64,000 nt of DNA from Bog-473 sp963809715 (GCA_963809715.1 CAWEKO010000009.1:62001-126000), one strand, 5' to 3'; positions 50,413 through 58,902 are shown, counted from the first letter of the stretch. Notes: generated by a model not told the origin, from the sequence alone. Translations and numbers: made by a program.

Positions 50413-50533
50413 GCTGGGAGAGGGCGGGGGAGTGCCCGCCAGCCACTACACTGTGAGACGGTCGGAAGGGCCCGTGCAGTCTGGCCGTGGGGCGGGTTGG
50501 GTAGTCGCGGACCGGGTGTGACAAGGAGTTCTC

Positions 50534-50746
50534 GTGAAAAAGGGACGCCATCGGCGCTTCGAGGAAGCGCGAAGCCTGAAGCGATCTTCCACAGAGTCGA
50601 CAGGGAAGTGCGTCGAGTGCGGGGCTGAGCCGGACGACGTGCACGCGTCGTGGTGCATGGCCGAAGAGGACAAGTACGACCGCATCCTCGGTTCCATGCC
50701 GTCGACGTCGACGTCCACGTCGGACGACGATCCGCTCAACGACTGA
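50534..50746 (+). CDS. Small Cys-containing protein of unknown function
   Basis: A 70-aa protein with a basic N-terminus (KKGRHRRFEEARSLKRS), a CVECGAEPDDVHASWC segment in which three cysteines and a His could bind one zinc ion, and an acidic C-terminus with a Ser-Thr run. The GTG start follows AAGGAG by 6 bases, so translation is likely. A TACACT hexamer near 50448 could be the -10 of a promoter. No function can be assigned. Confidence 0.65.
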   Translation: MKKGRHRRFEEARSLKRSSTESTGKCVECGAEPDDVHASWCMAEEDKYDRILGSMPSTSTSTSDDDPLND

Positions 50747-50761
50747 TCTGTCGTTTCAGCC

Positions 50762-50830
50762 GCCCAGCCTGATCAGCGGCCCAGCCTGATCAGCGGCTCA
50801 AACGTCGTCAGCCGCCCAGCCTGATCACCG
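50762..50830. repeat. 17-bp repeats containing TGATCA after the small Cys protein
   Basis: GCCCAGCCTGATCAGCG occurs twice in tandem (50762-50778, 50779-50795), and a third copy with one change is at 50814-50830. Each full copy holds the palindrome TGATCA. The array lies between the small plus-strand gene and the end of the minus-strand Cys-rich gene, at a convergent junction. Confidence 0.75.
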
Positions 50831-50831
50831 C

Positions 50832-51671
50832 TCAACCTGATGGGCTGCGCCGCGAGCGCGCCCTCCCAGGCGACCGGCTCGGACCTTCCACCTTCACCTC
50901 CACGGCACCGACCGACGCCGTCTCCGTGTCGGAGCGTCGCCGCACGGCCGGATGGGGGAGGGCCACGCGTTGCCGGCGCAGCCGGGCCCGTTCGTCGAGC
51001 AGCGAGACCATCTCCCGGTAGACCTTGGCCCCCACCATTTCGGTGAGCTCGGCCTCCATCTCCTTGTACACGGGCTTGGTTCCCACGAAGGCGTCGGGCG
51101 CCTCGGTACACCACCAGTGGAACTCGCGCCCGCCCTTGCCCCAGTGGCGCCGGTCCCACTGGCGCACGACCGAGGTGACGTGGCCCTCCTCGTCGTCGAC
51201 CTGGTCCTCGCGCCGTAAGGGGAGTTGCCAGCACACTTCTGGCTTGAGCGTCATGAAGTTGACGCCTCGACGCGCTGCGGCGATGTGGAAGGCGCAGCCC
51301 GCGCCGGCGGCGAAATCCGGTTTGTTCAAGAAGATGCAGGCGTCGCCGAGCAGCTTGGTCACGGTCTCGCCGTGCTTGTTGACCTCGATCACGTTCTTCT
51401 TCTTGCCGTGGTTCTGCCACTCTTCGGGGGTCAGGGTTGCCGCCGCCTTCTCGACCCGCCGGGCGTCCTTCTTGTCGACCAGGTGGGCGCCGTAGCTGCA
51501 GCAGCCCTGTACGAGCTCGGGCGCCGGGCCGGTGAGCACGCCTTGGCAGCCGTTGCCGAAGATGCAGGTCCAGTTGCTCGTGAGGAACGTGGCGTCGAAG
51601 ACCCATGTCCGCTCCTCTTCGTCGTCCTCGAAACTCAGCCACTCGTGCGGGTCGATGGGTTCACGCGCCAT
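50832..51671 (-). CDS. Conserved Cys-rich protein, probable metal-binding (YkgJ/DUF3109-like)
   Basis: A 279-aa protein with cysteines spread through its first two thirds: TSNWTCIFGNGCQGVL, VQGCCSYGAH, LLGDACIFLNKP, GAGCAFH, KPEVCWQLPLRR and FHWWCTEAPDAFVG. The pattern resembles the Cys-cluster YkgJ/DUF3109 proteins thought to hold an Fe-S or zinc site; the exact family could not be checked. The enzyme activity is unknown. ATG 51671 is preferred, with TATCGT 8 bases upstream on the minus strand; a longer frame to 51755 passes through 15-bp repeats. The C-terminus is basic and low-complexity. Confidence 0.75.
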   Translation of the reverse strand: MAREPIDPHEWLSFEDDEEERTWVFDATFLTSNWTCIFGNGCQGVLTGPAPELVQGCCSYGAHLVDKKDARRVEKAAATLTPEEWQNHGKKKNVIEVNKHGETVTKLLGDACIFLNKPDFAAGAGCAFHIAAARRGVNFMTLKPEVCWQLPLRREDQVDDEEGHVTSVVRQWDRRHWGKGGREFHWWCTEAPDAFVGTKPVYKEMEAELTEMVGAKVYREMVSLLDERARLRRQRVALPHPAVRRRSDTETASVGAVEVKVEGPSRSPGRARSRRSPSG

Positions 51672-52244
51672 GTCGAGCGACGATACAGCGTGTGCCTCCT
51701 TGGGCGAGGCACCGTTCGCCGCGAAATCGCGCGACGACGCGAACCGCGACGACACGAGCCGCGACGGCGCGCCGATCTTCTGGCGACCCGCCCCGTCTCG
51801 CCGGCGGACCGACGTCGGGCGGCCATCGCGACGAGAGCCGGACCGAATACCGCTGCGGAGAGCTCCGGGCCCGGGCCCGGTCTCCGATGCCTGCGTCTCC
51901 GATGTCTGCGGGGACTTGCCCGCGGCGCGAAGTCAGCTCGTCGTCGTTCCGTCCTCGCTTCGGTGCTCGACGGCCAGGATCACCTGCTCGCCCCAAATAC
52001 TCCCCACTTGCCCCGGCCCAGCCCAGCCCGGCCGGCCCAGCCCGGCCCGGCCCGGGCTGGCGCGGGCTCGGCTCCGAGGAGGCGCGGCCCGACTGGGTCG
52101 CGGCGCTGCCGAGGACGGTCGAGCCTGTCCGGCGCTCCGGTGCAGGCTGCCCGGGGGAGTCCGCCCGAGGTGGCGCAGCCGGCTACCCCGATTGTCGGGC
52201 CACGCGACCAGGGTGACCTGACCAGCGCCGTAGACTTGTGCGTC
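51672..52244. other. Intergenic region of simple repeats upstream of nfuA
   Basis: These 573 bases hold three tandem 15-bp units (CGCGACGACGCGAAC-like, 51730-51774), a C/G-only low-complexity stretch of GGCCCA/GCCCGG repeats (about 52015-52057), and, at the right end, the TAGACT -10 of nfuA (52231-52236). Open frames here are very Arg/Pro-rich and do not look like proteins. No RNA gene or terminator was found. Confidence 0.55.
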
Positions 52245-52905
52245 ATGGCAACGACCGCAGAAGATCTCCAGACCACCGCCCCCGTCGTGACCCTGACGCC
52301 CGAGGCGTTCGGGATCGTCAAGGAGGCGATCGGACAGGAGCCCGACCCGGGCTCGCTGGCCCTGTGGCTCGAGGTGCGCGGCGTGCAGGAGGGCTCGTTC
52401 GTCTACGACCTCTACTTCCAGGCCGTCTCCGACGCCGGCGAGGGTGACGCCCGTCACGAGCACGAGGAGCTCGTGGTGATCGTGCCCGAGGCCAGTGTCG
52501 ACCGTCTGCCGCGGAGCCCGGCTCGAGTGGTCCGACGACGGCGGCGGCGGACTGGTACTGGTCAACCCCAATACGCCGAGCGTCGAGGAGGCGAATCCGG
52601 GCGTGCCGCCCGAGATCCTGGCCAAGGGCATCAGCGGGCCGCTGGCCACCCGGGTGATGGCCGTCCTGGAGCAGGCGGTCAACCCCTCCATCGCCAGCCA
52701 CGGCGGGCGGGCCGATCTGGTCGCCCTGAACGAAGAGGACGGGACGGCCTACCTGCGCCTGTCCGGCGGGTGCCAGGGTTGCGCCATGTCGCAGATGACG
52801 CTGCGCCAGGGGATCGAGACCACGTTGCTCGAAGAGGTGCCCGAGCTGACCAAGGTGACCGACGTCACCGACCACGGCAGCGGCGACAACCCCTTCTACT
52901 CCTGA
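52245..52905 (+). pseudogene. nfuA: NfuA-type Fe-S scaffold protein, interrupted by a one-base frameshift
   Basis: NfuA carries Fe-S clusters to target enzymes. The first frame (ATG 52245) gives a degenerate A-type domain, VTLTPEAFGIVKEAIGQEP to VIVPEASVDRL; the second frame continues directly with RGARLEWSDDGGGGLVLVNPN and the NifU domain with its CxxC (GGCQGCAMSQ), ending at 52905. Deleting one C at 52509-52510 restores a continuous 219-aa protein. The A-type domain lacks cluster cysteines, as in known NfuA. TAGACT (52231-52236) 8 bases before the ATG suggests a leaderless mRNA. A sequencing error, a mutation or recoding could explain the break; the near-perfect remainder argues against long decay. 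Confidence 0.85.
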
Positions 52906-53010
52906 GCTCCGCACCCGGACGCGCCAGGTGCGCGTGCCGGCCCTGCCGGAACCGCCGATGACCCGCGCCCCAGCTGAGGGGGCGTACAGGTCGTCCGGTA
53001 GCGTTGACCC

Positions 53011-54273
53011 GTGCTGCGCTTCCTGACCGCGGGGGAATCCCATGGCAAGGCCCTCGTCGTCGTCGTCGAGGGACTGCCCGCCGGCCTGCCGGTCGAGGCC
53101 TCTGACATCGGCAACGAGTTGGCACGGCGCCGCCTCGGTTACGGACGCGGCCCTCGCATGCGCTTCGAGGCCGACGAGATCACCCTGGTCGGCGGCATCC
53201 GCCACGGGCGCACGCTCGGCTCGCCGGTCGCCATCGAGATCGCCAACAGCGAGTGGCCCAAGTGGACCGAGGAGATGTCCCCCGACCCCGGCGCACCGGC
53301 CAAGCTGCTCACCCAGCCCCGGCCCGGCCACGCCGACCTGCCGGGGATGCTCAAGTACGGCTTCGACGACGCCCGCGACGTGCTCGAGCGGGCCTCGGCC
53401 CGCGAGACCGCGGCCCGGGTGGCCGCGGGGACGCTGGCCAAGCTGCTGCTGACGCACCTCGGGGTGTCGATCGTGAGCCACATCGTGCGGCTGGGGGAGG
53501 CGGCGACGGGACCGGACAGCCCGCGCCCGGGACCGGCCGACCTGGACCGGGTCGACGAGAGCGCGGTGCGCTGCTTCGACCCGGCGGCCGAGGAGGCGAT
53601 GATCGCCGCCGTGAAGGCGGCCGGCAAGGCCGGCGACTCGCTGGGCGGGGTGGCCGAGGTGTTGGCCTACGGCGTTCCGGTCGGGTTGGGCAGCCACGTG
53701 CAGTGGGACCGCAAGCTCGACGCCAACCTGGCCCAGGCCCTGATGTCGATCCAGGCCGTGAAGGCGGTCGAGATCGGCGAAGGGTGGGAGAACGCGGGCC
53801 GGCGCGGCTCGGAGGCCCACGACGCCATCCTCTACGACGAGTCGGACGGCTACGTCCGGCCGACGGACCGGGCCGGGGGGATCGAGGGCGGGATCTCGAA
53901 CGGCGCGCTGGTGGTGGCCCGGGTGGCCATGAAGCCGCTGGCCACCTTGAACCGGCCCGTGCTCCAGACGGTGGACGTCGTGACGAAGGAGTCGACGCAC
54001 AGCTTCCGCGAGCGCACCGACACCACGGCGGTGCCCGCCATGGGTGTCGTGGCCGAGTCGATGGTGGCGCTCGTCCTGGCCAACGAGGCGCTGCGCAAGT
54101 TCGGTGGCGACTCGCTGGCCGAGATCGTGCGCAACCGCGACGGGTACGCCGACGCGCTGGGGTCGACGCCGTCGGCCGCGGTGGGCCGGCGGGCGCCGGG
54201 CGCGGGCGACTTCGTGGGCAACGAGCCGGAGGCGACGCCGGACCCGGACGGCATCGGCAGCGCGGCGGGATGA
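53011..54273 (+). CDS. aroC: Chorismate synthase AroC
   Basis: AroC turns 5-enolpyruvylshikimate-3-phosphate into chorismate with reduced FMN. The 420-aa product has the N-terminal LRFLTAGESHGKALVVVVEG signature, GYGRGPRMRFEADE, the second His region RPGHADLPGMLKYG, and the flavin site DARDVLERASARETAARVAAGTLAK with STHSFRERTDTTAVPA later. The C-terminal 25 residues form a low-complexity tail. TAGCGT at 52999-53004 lies 6 bases before the GTG and suggests a leaderless start. The stop overlaps the aroK ATG. It heads the shikimate operon. Confidence 0.95.
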   Translation: MLRFLTAGESHGKALVVVVEGLPAGLPVEASDIGNELARRRLGYGRGPRMRFEADEITLVGGIRHGRTLGSPVAIEIANSEWPKWTEEMSPDPGAPAKLLTQPRPGHADLPGMLKYGFDDARDVLERASARETAARVAAGTLAKLLLTHLGVSIVSHIVRLGEAATGPDSPRPGPADLDRVDESAVRCFDPAAEEAMIAAVKAAGKAGDSLGGVAEVLAYGVPVGLGSHVQWDRKLDANLAQALMSIQAVKAVEIGEGWENAGRRGSEAHDAILYDESDGYVRPTDRAGGIEGGISNGALVVARVAMKPLATLNRPVLQTVDVVTKESTHSFRERTDTTAVPAMGVVAESMVALVLANEALRKFGGDSLAEIVRNRDGYADALGSTPSAAVGRRAPGAGDFVGNEPEATPDPDGIGSAAG

Positions 54274-54855
54274 CACCGCGCATCCTGCTGGTCGGGATGA
54301 TGGGCGCGGGCAAGACGACGACCGGGCAGCTGCTGGCCGCCGCGCTCGGCTGGCGCTACTTCGACTCGGACGCCGACGTGGAGGCCGACACCGGGCTCAC
54401 CGTGCCCGAGCTCTTCGCCCGCGACGGCGAGGCCGCCTTCCGGCGGGCCGAAGCGACCGTGCTCGCCCGCGCCTGCGCCGACCCGTTGCCCTCGGTGGTC
54501 TCGGTGGCCGGTGGCGCCGTGCTCAGCCCGGACAACCGGGAACGCATCGTCGCGCAGCGGCACCGTGGTGTGGCTGCGGGCGCGGCCCGAGACGCTGGCC
54601 GCCCGGGTCGGTGACGGCGTCGGGCGCCCGTTGCTGGACGACGATCCGGCGGAGGCCATGGTGCGGCTGAGCGCGGAGCGGGCGCCGTTCTACGAGGAGG
54701 TGGCCGACGTCGTGGTCGACGTCGACGACCTCGCGTCCGACGAGGTGGCCGAGCGCATCCTGGCCGCGGTCGGGGCCGACGCGGTGATCGATGTCGTGGA
54801 GGGTGGCAGTGACGGTCTCGGAACCGGGACCGGACGACCGGGACCGGGGACTGAC
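54270..54855 (+). pseudogene. aroK: Shikimate kinase AroK, frameshifted and in frame with aroB
   Basis: AroK phosphorylates shikimate. The first frame carries the P-loop GMMGAGKTTTG, FDSDADVEAD, FRRAEATVL and VSVAGGAVLSPDNRERI; it would stop at 54614 with an unrelated tail. Removing one base at about 54552 continues it into SGTVVWLRARPETLAARVGD, the LID region GRPLLDDDPAEAM and the C-terminal helix. In that second frame there is no stop before aroB, so AroK and AroB would form one fused protein. AroK is essential in most bacteria, so a sequence error is likely, but this cannot be shown here. The right boundary is set just before the proposed aroB start. Confidence 0.85.
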
Positions 54856-55897
54856 GTGCACGCCCTCTCCGTCGACCTGGCCGACCGGTCCTACCCCGTG
54901 CTCGTGGGCGCGGGCGCCCGCCACGAGGTGGCCCGCTTCGTGCCGCCCGGGGCCAAGCTGGCGGTTGTCGTCACCCAGGAGGCGATCAGCGATGCCGGGT
55001 GGCTCGTCGACCTCGACCCGGGGCTGCCCTTCGAGGTCTGTCCCATCGCCGACGGTGAGGGGGCCAAGACGCTGGCCACGGTGGAGTCGCTGACCCGACG
55101 CTTCGCCGCCTCGGGCCTGTCCCGCGCCGACGTGGTCATCGCGGTCGGCGGCGGCATCGTGACCGACGTGGCCGGGTTCGCCGCCGCCACCTATCACCGC
55201 GGCACGGCCTACCTCAACGTGGCCACCTCCCTGCTGGCCCAGGTCGACGCGGCCATCGGCGGCAAGACCGGGGTGAACCTGCCCGAGGGCAAGAACCTGG
55301 TCGGTGCGTTCTGGCAGCCCCACGCCGTGCTCTGCGACACCGAGACACTGCAGTCCCTGCCGCGGCGCGAGTGGGCCTGCGGGCGGGGCGAGATCGCCAA
55401 GTACGCCTTCCTGGGAGAGGGGCCCAGCGCGGACCAGCCCATCGAGGAGCAGGTGGCCCGCTGCGCCGCCATCAAGGCGGCGGTGGTGTCGGAGGACGAG
55501 CGCGAGGGCGGCCGGCGCATGATCCTCAACTACGGGCACACGTTGGCCCACGCGTTGGAGGGCGCCGCGCTGAGCGAGCACCCCGACTGGGACCTGCGCC
55601 ACGGCGAGGCGGTGGCCATCGGGATCCTCTTCGCGGCCCGCCTGGCCGAGCGCCTGGGGCGGATCGACGCGGCGCGGGTGGCCGAGCACCGGGCGGTGGT
55701 GGGCAGTTTCGACCTGCCCGACGGACCTGCCGCCGGGGGCCCGGGCCGAGGAGCTCGTGGCCTTCATGGGGCGCGACAAGAAGGCGCAGCACGACCTCAC
55801 CTTCGTGCTCGACGGGCCCGAGGGCGTCGAGGCCGTGCGCAGCGTGGCCGTGGCGGACGTGGTCGCTACCCTGGCGGACATGGGTGCCCGACCGTGA
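54856..55897 (+). CDS. aroB: 3-Dehydroquinate synthase AroB with a late one-base frameshift
   Basis: AroB cyclises DAHP to 3-dehydroquinate with NAD and a metal. It has the NAD loop GGGIVTDVAGFAAATYHRG, GGKTGVNLPEGKNLVGAFWQP, and the metal ligands in RGEIAKYAF, NYGHTLAHALE and RHGEAVAIG. After SFDLPD one extra base (about 55723) breaks the frame; the shifted frame continues LPPGARAEELVAFMGRDKKAQHDL and ends at TGA 55897. Without the correction the frame runs on into aroQ. GTG 54856 marks the AroB homology start, but aroK is in the same frame without a stop, so a true AroK-AroB fusion is possible. Confidence 0.85.
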
Positions 55898-56343
55898 GCC
55901 TCGTCCTCCTGCTGTCGGGGCCGAACCTCAACCTGCTGGGTGAGCGTGAACCCGAGATCTACGGCACCGAGACGCTGGCCGACCACGTGAAGCGGGCCGA
56001 GGCGGCGGCGGCCCGGCACGGGCTCGACCTCGAGCACCGCCAGACCAACCACGAGGGCGAGCTGGTCGACGCCGTGCACGGGGCCCGCGGGCGGGCCGAC
56101 GCGCTGGTCGTCAACGCGGGTGCGTTGAGCCACACGTCGTGGTCCCTGCACGATGCGGCGGCCGCCTTCGACGGGCCCCTCGTCGAGCTCCACCTCTCGA
56201 ACCCGGCCGCCCGCGAGCCCTTCCGCCACACCTCGGTGCTGGCGCCGGTCGCCTCCGGCGTCGTCGCCGGCTTCGGCGGGCTGGGCTACGAGCTCGCCAT
56301 CGATGCCGTTGCCGCACTGCTGAAGGGAGCACAGGACCGATGA
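55894..56343 (+). CDS. aroQ: Type II 3-dehydroquinate dehydratase AroQ
   Basis: This small type II enzyme dehydrates 3-dehydroquinate to 3-dehydroshikimate. The 149-aa product begins LVLLLSGPNLNLLGEREPEIYG with the catalytic Arg and Tyr, continues RQTNHEGELVDAVHGARG and VVNAGALSHTSWSLHDA, and has the His motif VELHLSNPAAREPFRHTS. The GTG overlaps the aroB TGA by 4 bases, so translation is coupled. The stop overlaps the pepP ATG. Its position in the aro operon matches mycobacteria. Confidence 0.95.
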   Translation: MSLVLLLSGPNLNLLGEREPEIYGTETLADHVKRAEAAAARHGLDLEHRQTNHEGELVDAVHGARGRADALVVNAGALSHTSWSLHDAAAAFDGPLVELHLSNPAAREPFRHTSVLAPVASGVVAGFGGLGYELAIDAVAALLKGAQDR

Positions 56344-57524
56344 CCACCACGAGCGCCTCCGCCCCGGCCCCGACGGGGGCCCGGGTCAACCCGTACACGC
56401 CGGCCACCACGGCCTTGCCTCCGCTCACGGTGACCGGCCGCATCGACCGCCTGCGCGCCGCCTTCGACGATCTCGGGGTCGACGCGCTCGTGGTGACCAC
56501 GTTGCCCAACATCCGCTACCTCACCGGGTTCTCCGGTTCGGCCGGTGTCCTCACGGTGAGCCGCGCCCGCGCCCTGCTCACCACCGACGGGCGCTACCGC
56601 ACCCAGTCGGCCGAGCAGCTCTCGGGGTCGGGCGCCGAGGCCCAGGTCGACATCGAGATCGGGCCGGTGGCCGCCCAGCGCAAGGCGGCGCTGGACCTGC
56701 TCACCATCCACACCCGCATCGGGCTGGAGGCCGACAACATCACCTGGAGCGGCCAGCGGGTCTGGGCCGACCTGGTGGACCCCGACCACCTGGTGCCCAC
56801 CTCGCGCGCGGTGGAGGCGCTGCGCGAGCGCAAGGACGCGGCGGAGATCGCCCGCATGGAGCGGGCCGCCGCCATCGCCGACGCCGCGCTCTTCGAGGTG
56901 TTGCCCCTCATGAGCCAGGGCGTGACCGAGGAGCACTTCGCGCTCGAGCTCGACACGGCCATGCGCCGCGGTGGTGCCGAGAGCACCGCCTTCGACACCA
57001 TCGTGGCGGCGGGGGAGAACTCGGCCAAGCCGCACCATCACCCCGGCGGCCGTGCCATCGCCCCGGGCGACCCGGTCGTGGTCGACTTCGGTGCCACCTT
57101 CGAGGGCTACCGCTCCGACATGACCCGCACCTTTTGCGTCGACACCGACCCCGAGGGCGAGCTGGCCCGCATCTTCGAGGTGGTGCGCACCTCGCAGGCG
57201 GCCGGCGCGCAGGCGGTGCGCCCCGGCATCAGCGCCAAGGAGGTGGACGACCTCTGCCGCCAGATCATCAGCGAGGCCGGCTGGGCCGACCGTTTCGAGC
57301 ACGGCACCGGCCACGGCGTCGGCCTCGACATCCACGAGGCCCCGACGGTCTCGCAGCTGGGCACTGCTATCCTCGCCCCCGGCTTCGTCGTCACCGTCGA
57401 GCCTGGTGTGTACGTTCCCGGGCACGGTGGCGTCCGCGTCGAGGACACGCTCGTCGTGACCGAGGACGGTGCTCGCCCCCTGACCCGATTCACAAAGGAC
57501 ATCCATGGCAGTCTCGACCAATGA
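56340..57524 (+). CDS. pepP: M24-family Xaa-Pro dipeptidase/aminopeptidase
   Basis: This metallopeptidase removes residues next to proline. The 394-aa product has a creatinase-like N-domain (LRAAFDDLGVDALVVTTLPNIRYLTGFSGSAG) and a pita-bread domain with metal ligands in VVVDFGATFEGYRSDMTRTF (two Asp), HGTGHGVGLDIHEAP (His), VTVEPGVYVPG (Glu) and GVRVEDTLVV (Glu). It is next to efp, the usual place for this gene in actinobacteria and firmicutes. ATG 56340 overlaps the aroQ stop; its last 20 bases overlap efp. Whether it is PepP- or PepQ-like is not settled. Confidence 0.92.
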   Translation: MTTTSASAPAPTGARVNPYTPATTALPPLTVTGRIDRLRAAFDDLGVDALVVTTLPNIRYLTGFSGSAGVLTVSRARALLTTDGRYRTQSAEQLSGSGAEAQVDIEIGPVAAQRKAALDLLTIHTRIGLEADNITWSGQRVWADLVDPDHLVPTSRAVEALRERKDAAEIARMERAAAIADAALFEVLPLMSQGVTEEHFALELDTAMRRGGAESTAFDTIVAAGENSAKPHHHPGGRAIAPGDPVVVDFGATFEGYRSDMTRTFCVDTDPEGELARIFEVVRTSQAAGAQAVRPGISAKEVDDLCRQIISEAGWADRFEHGTGHGVGLDIHEAPTVSQLGTAILAPGFVVTVEPGVYVPGHGGVRVEDTLVVTEDGARPLTRFTKDIHGSLDQ

Positions 57525-58065
57525 CCTGAGGAACGGCATGAGCCTGGACCTGCCCGAGGGTCTGTTCAGCGTCGTCGAGTTCCAACACGTCAAGCCGGGC
57601 AAGGGCGGTGCCTTCGTGCGCACCAAGCTCAAGAACCTGCGCAGTGGTGCGGTGATCGAGCGCACCTACCGGGCGGACGAGAAGCTCGAGCAGGCCATCA
57701 TCGACAAGCGGGACATGCAGTTCCTCTACCGCGACGGCACCGACTACGTGTTCATGGACACCACGACGTACGAGCAGATGAACGCCGCCCCGGAGACGCT
57801 CGGCGACGCGCCCAACTACCTGAAGGAAGGCGACGACGCCAACATCGCGATGTACAACGGCGAGATCGTCGGCGTCGACCTGCCCGCCGCGGTCGAGCTC
57901 ACGGTCACCGAGACCGAGCCCGGCATGCAGGGCGACCGGGTCTCGGGCGCCCGCAAGGCGGCCACGCTGCAGACGGGCCTGGTGGTCCAGGTGCCCCTGT
58001 TCGTGAACACCGGCGACGTCCTCAAGATCGACACCCGCTCAGGCGACTACCTGACCCGGGCCTAG
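57505..58065 (+). CDS. efp: Elongation factor P
   Basis: EF-P relieves ribosome stalling at polyproline stretches, which are frequent in this window (FtsI, RDD protein, DksA fusion). The 186-aa three-domain protein has the tip loop KPGKGGAFVR with Lys33 at the modified position, TYRADEKLEQAIID, and the signature GDDANIAMYNGEIVGVDLP and DTRSGDYLTRA at the C-terminus. No lysyl-modification gene is nearby. It starts inside the end of pepP and is followed by nusB after 8 bases. Confidence 0.96.
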   Translation: MAVSTNDLRNGMSLDLPEGLFSVVEFQHVKPGKGGAFVRTKLKNLRSGAVIERTYRADEKLEQAIIDKRDMQFLYRDGTDYVFMDTTTYEQMNAAPETLGDAPNYLKEGDDANIAMYNGEIVGVDLPAAVELTVTETEPGMQGDRVSGARKAATLQTGLVVQVPLFVNTGDVLKIDTRSGDYLTRA

Positions 58066-58073
58066 CGCCCGGC

Positions 58074-58475
58074 ATGGCTGACGACGCCCCCCGCCACCAG
58101 CAACGGGAACGGGCGCTCTCCCTCCTCTACGAGGCCGAGCTCAAGGGGGAGGACCCCGTGGCCGTGGCCGACGCGCTGGCCGTGCCGCCCGACCCCTACG
58201 TCCGCACGTTGCTCGAGCACGTCTCGGCGGGAGGCGACGAGGCCGACCGCCGTATCGGCGGCGCCTCGGCCAACTGGCCCATCGAGCGCATGGCCGTGAT
58301 CGACCGCCTGGTGCTGCGCCTGGCCGTGGCCGAGTTGTCCGACCCCGGGGGCCCGCCCACGGCCGTGGTCATCGACGAGGCCGTCGAGCTGGCCAAGGCG
58401 TACTCGACCGACGAGTCCGGTGCCTTCGTCAACGGCATCCTCTCCGCCATCGCCCGTGAGGTGAAGCCGGGCTGA
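58074..58475 (+). CDS. nusB: Transcription antitermination factor NusB
   Basis: NusB binds boxA RNA with NusE (S10) to help rRNA transcription. The 133-aa all-helical protein begins RHQQRERALSLLYEAELKGED, has NWPIERMAVIDRLVLRLAVAEL in the middle and PTAVVIDEAVELAKAYSTDESGAFVNGILSAI at the end, all family-typical. It follows efp, as in many actinobacteria. A GntR regulator and NHL protein are inserted between it and pyrR. Confidence 0.94.
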   Translation: MADDAPRHQQRERALSLLYEAELKGEDPVAVADALAVPPDPYVRTLLEHVSAGGDEADRRIGGASANWPIERMAVIDRLVLRLAVAELSDPGGPPTAVVIDEAVELAKAYSTDESGAFVNGILSAIAREVKPG

Positions 58476-58512
58476 TCCCCGGGTTCCTGCCGTCGACCTC
58501 GGTGGCCCGCCG

Positions 58513-58548
58513 TTGATCAGCGACGCCAATAGTGCTACTCTCATTGGC
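58513..58548 (+). promoter_or_regulatory. Promoter and likely operator of the GntR gene
   Basis: TTGATC (58513-58518), a 17-base spacer and TACTCT (58536-58541) form a good promoter. It overlaps an inverted repeat: GCCAAT (58525-58530) pairs with ATTGGC (58543-58548) around an AGTGCTACT core, which looks like a GntR/YtrA-type operator. Transcription would start near 58549, where an in-frame ATC codon stands. Autoregulation is inferred. Confidence 0.6.
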
Positions 58549-58902
58549 ATCACACCGGACCTCCGCGTCGACCCCAGCGACCCGCTCTTCCTCCACGAGC
58601 AGGTTGCCGCTGAAATCCGTCGAGCCATCGCCGACGGTGAAGCCGTCCCGGGCGAACGACTCCCTCCGGCTCGGGACCTGGCCAAGGTTCTCGGCGTGAA
58701 CGCCAACACGGTCCTTCGGGCAATGCGACAGCTCCGAGACGAAGGGCTCGTCGAGTTTCGCCGGGGGCACGGGATCACCGTCAGCGGACAAGCGCCGGAG
58801 CGCAGCGCACTGGTCGCGCGGGTGAGGGATCTGGTGCGCTACGCCCGGGTGCAGGGCTATCAGCCCGACGAATTGATCCAGATCATTCAGGGCCTGCGGT
58901 GA
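58513..58902 (+). CDS. GntR-family transcriptional regulator (YtrA-like)
   Basis: A small GntR regulator: PLFLHEQVAAEIRRAIADGEAVPGERLPPARDLAKVLGVNANTVLRAMRQL is the winged-helix DNA-binding domain, followed by a short helical C-terminus (SALVARVRDLVRYARVQG), the YtrA pattern. The only canonical in-frame start, TTG 58513, coincides with the -35 of the predicted promoter. Homology begins at DLRVDPSDP, and an ATC at 58549, at the predicted transcription start, is the best-placed codon. So the true N-terminus is probably shorter than listed, with a non-standard start. It is coupled to the NHL gene by a 4-base overlap (GTGA) and may control it. Confidence 0.85.
   Translation: MISDANSATLIGITPDLRVDPSDPLFLHEQVAAEIRRAIADGEAVPGERLPPARDLAKVLGVNANTVLRAMRQLRDEGLVEFRRGHGITVSGQAPERSALVARVRDLVRYARVQGYQPDELIQIIQGLR

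Noticed and set aside
52015..52057. C/G-only repeats as a structured RNA or replication origin
   Set aside because: It is low-complexity GGCCCA/GCCCGG sequence with no consistent hairpin, no DnaA boxes and no AT-rich part.
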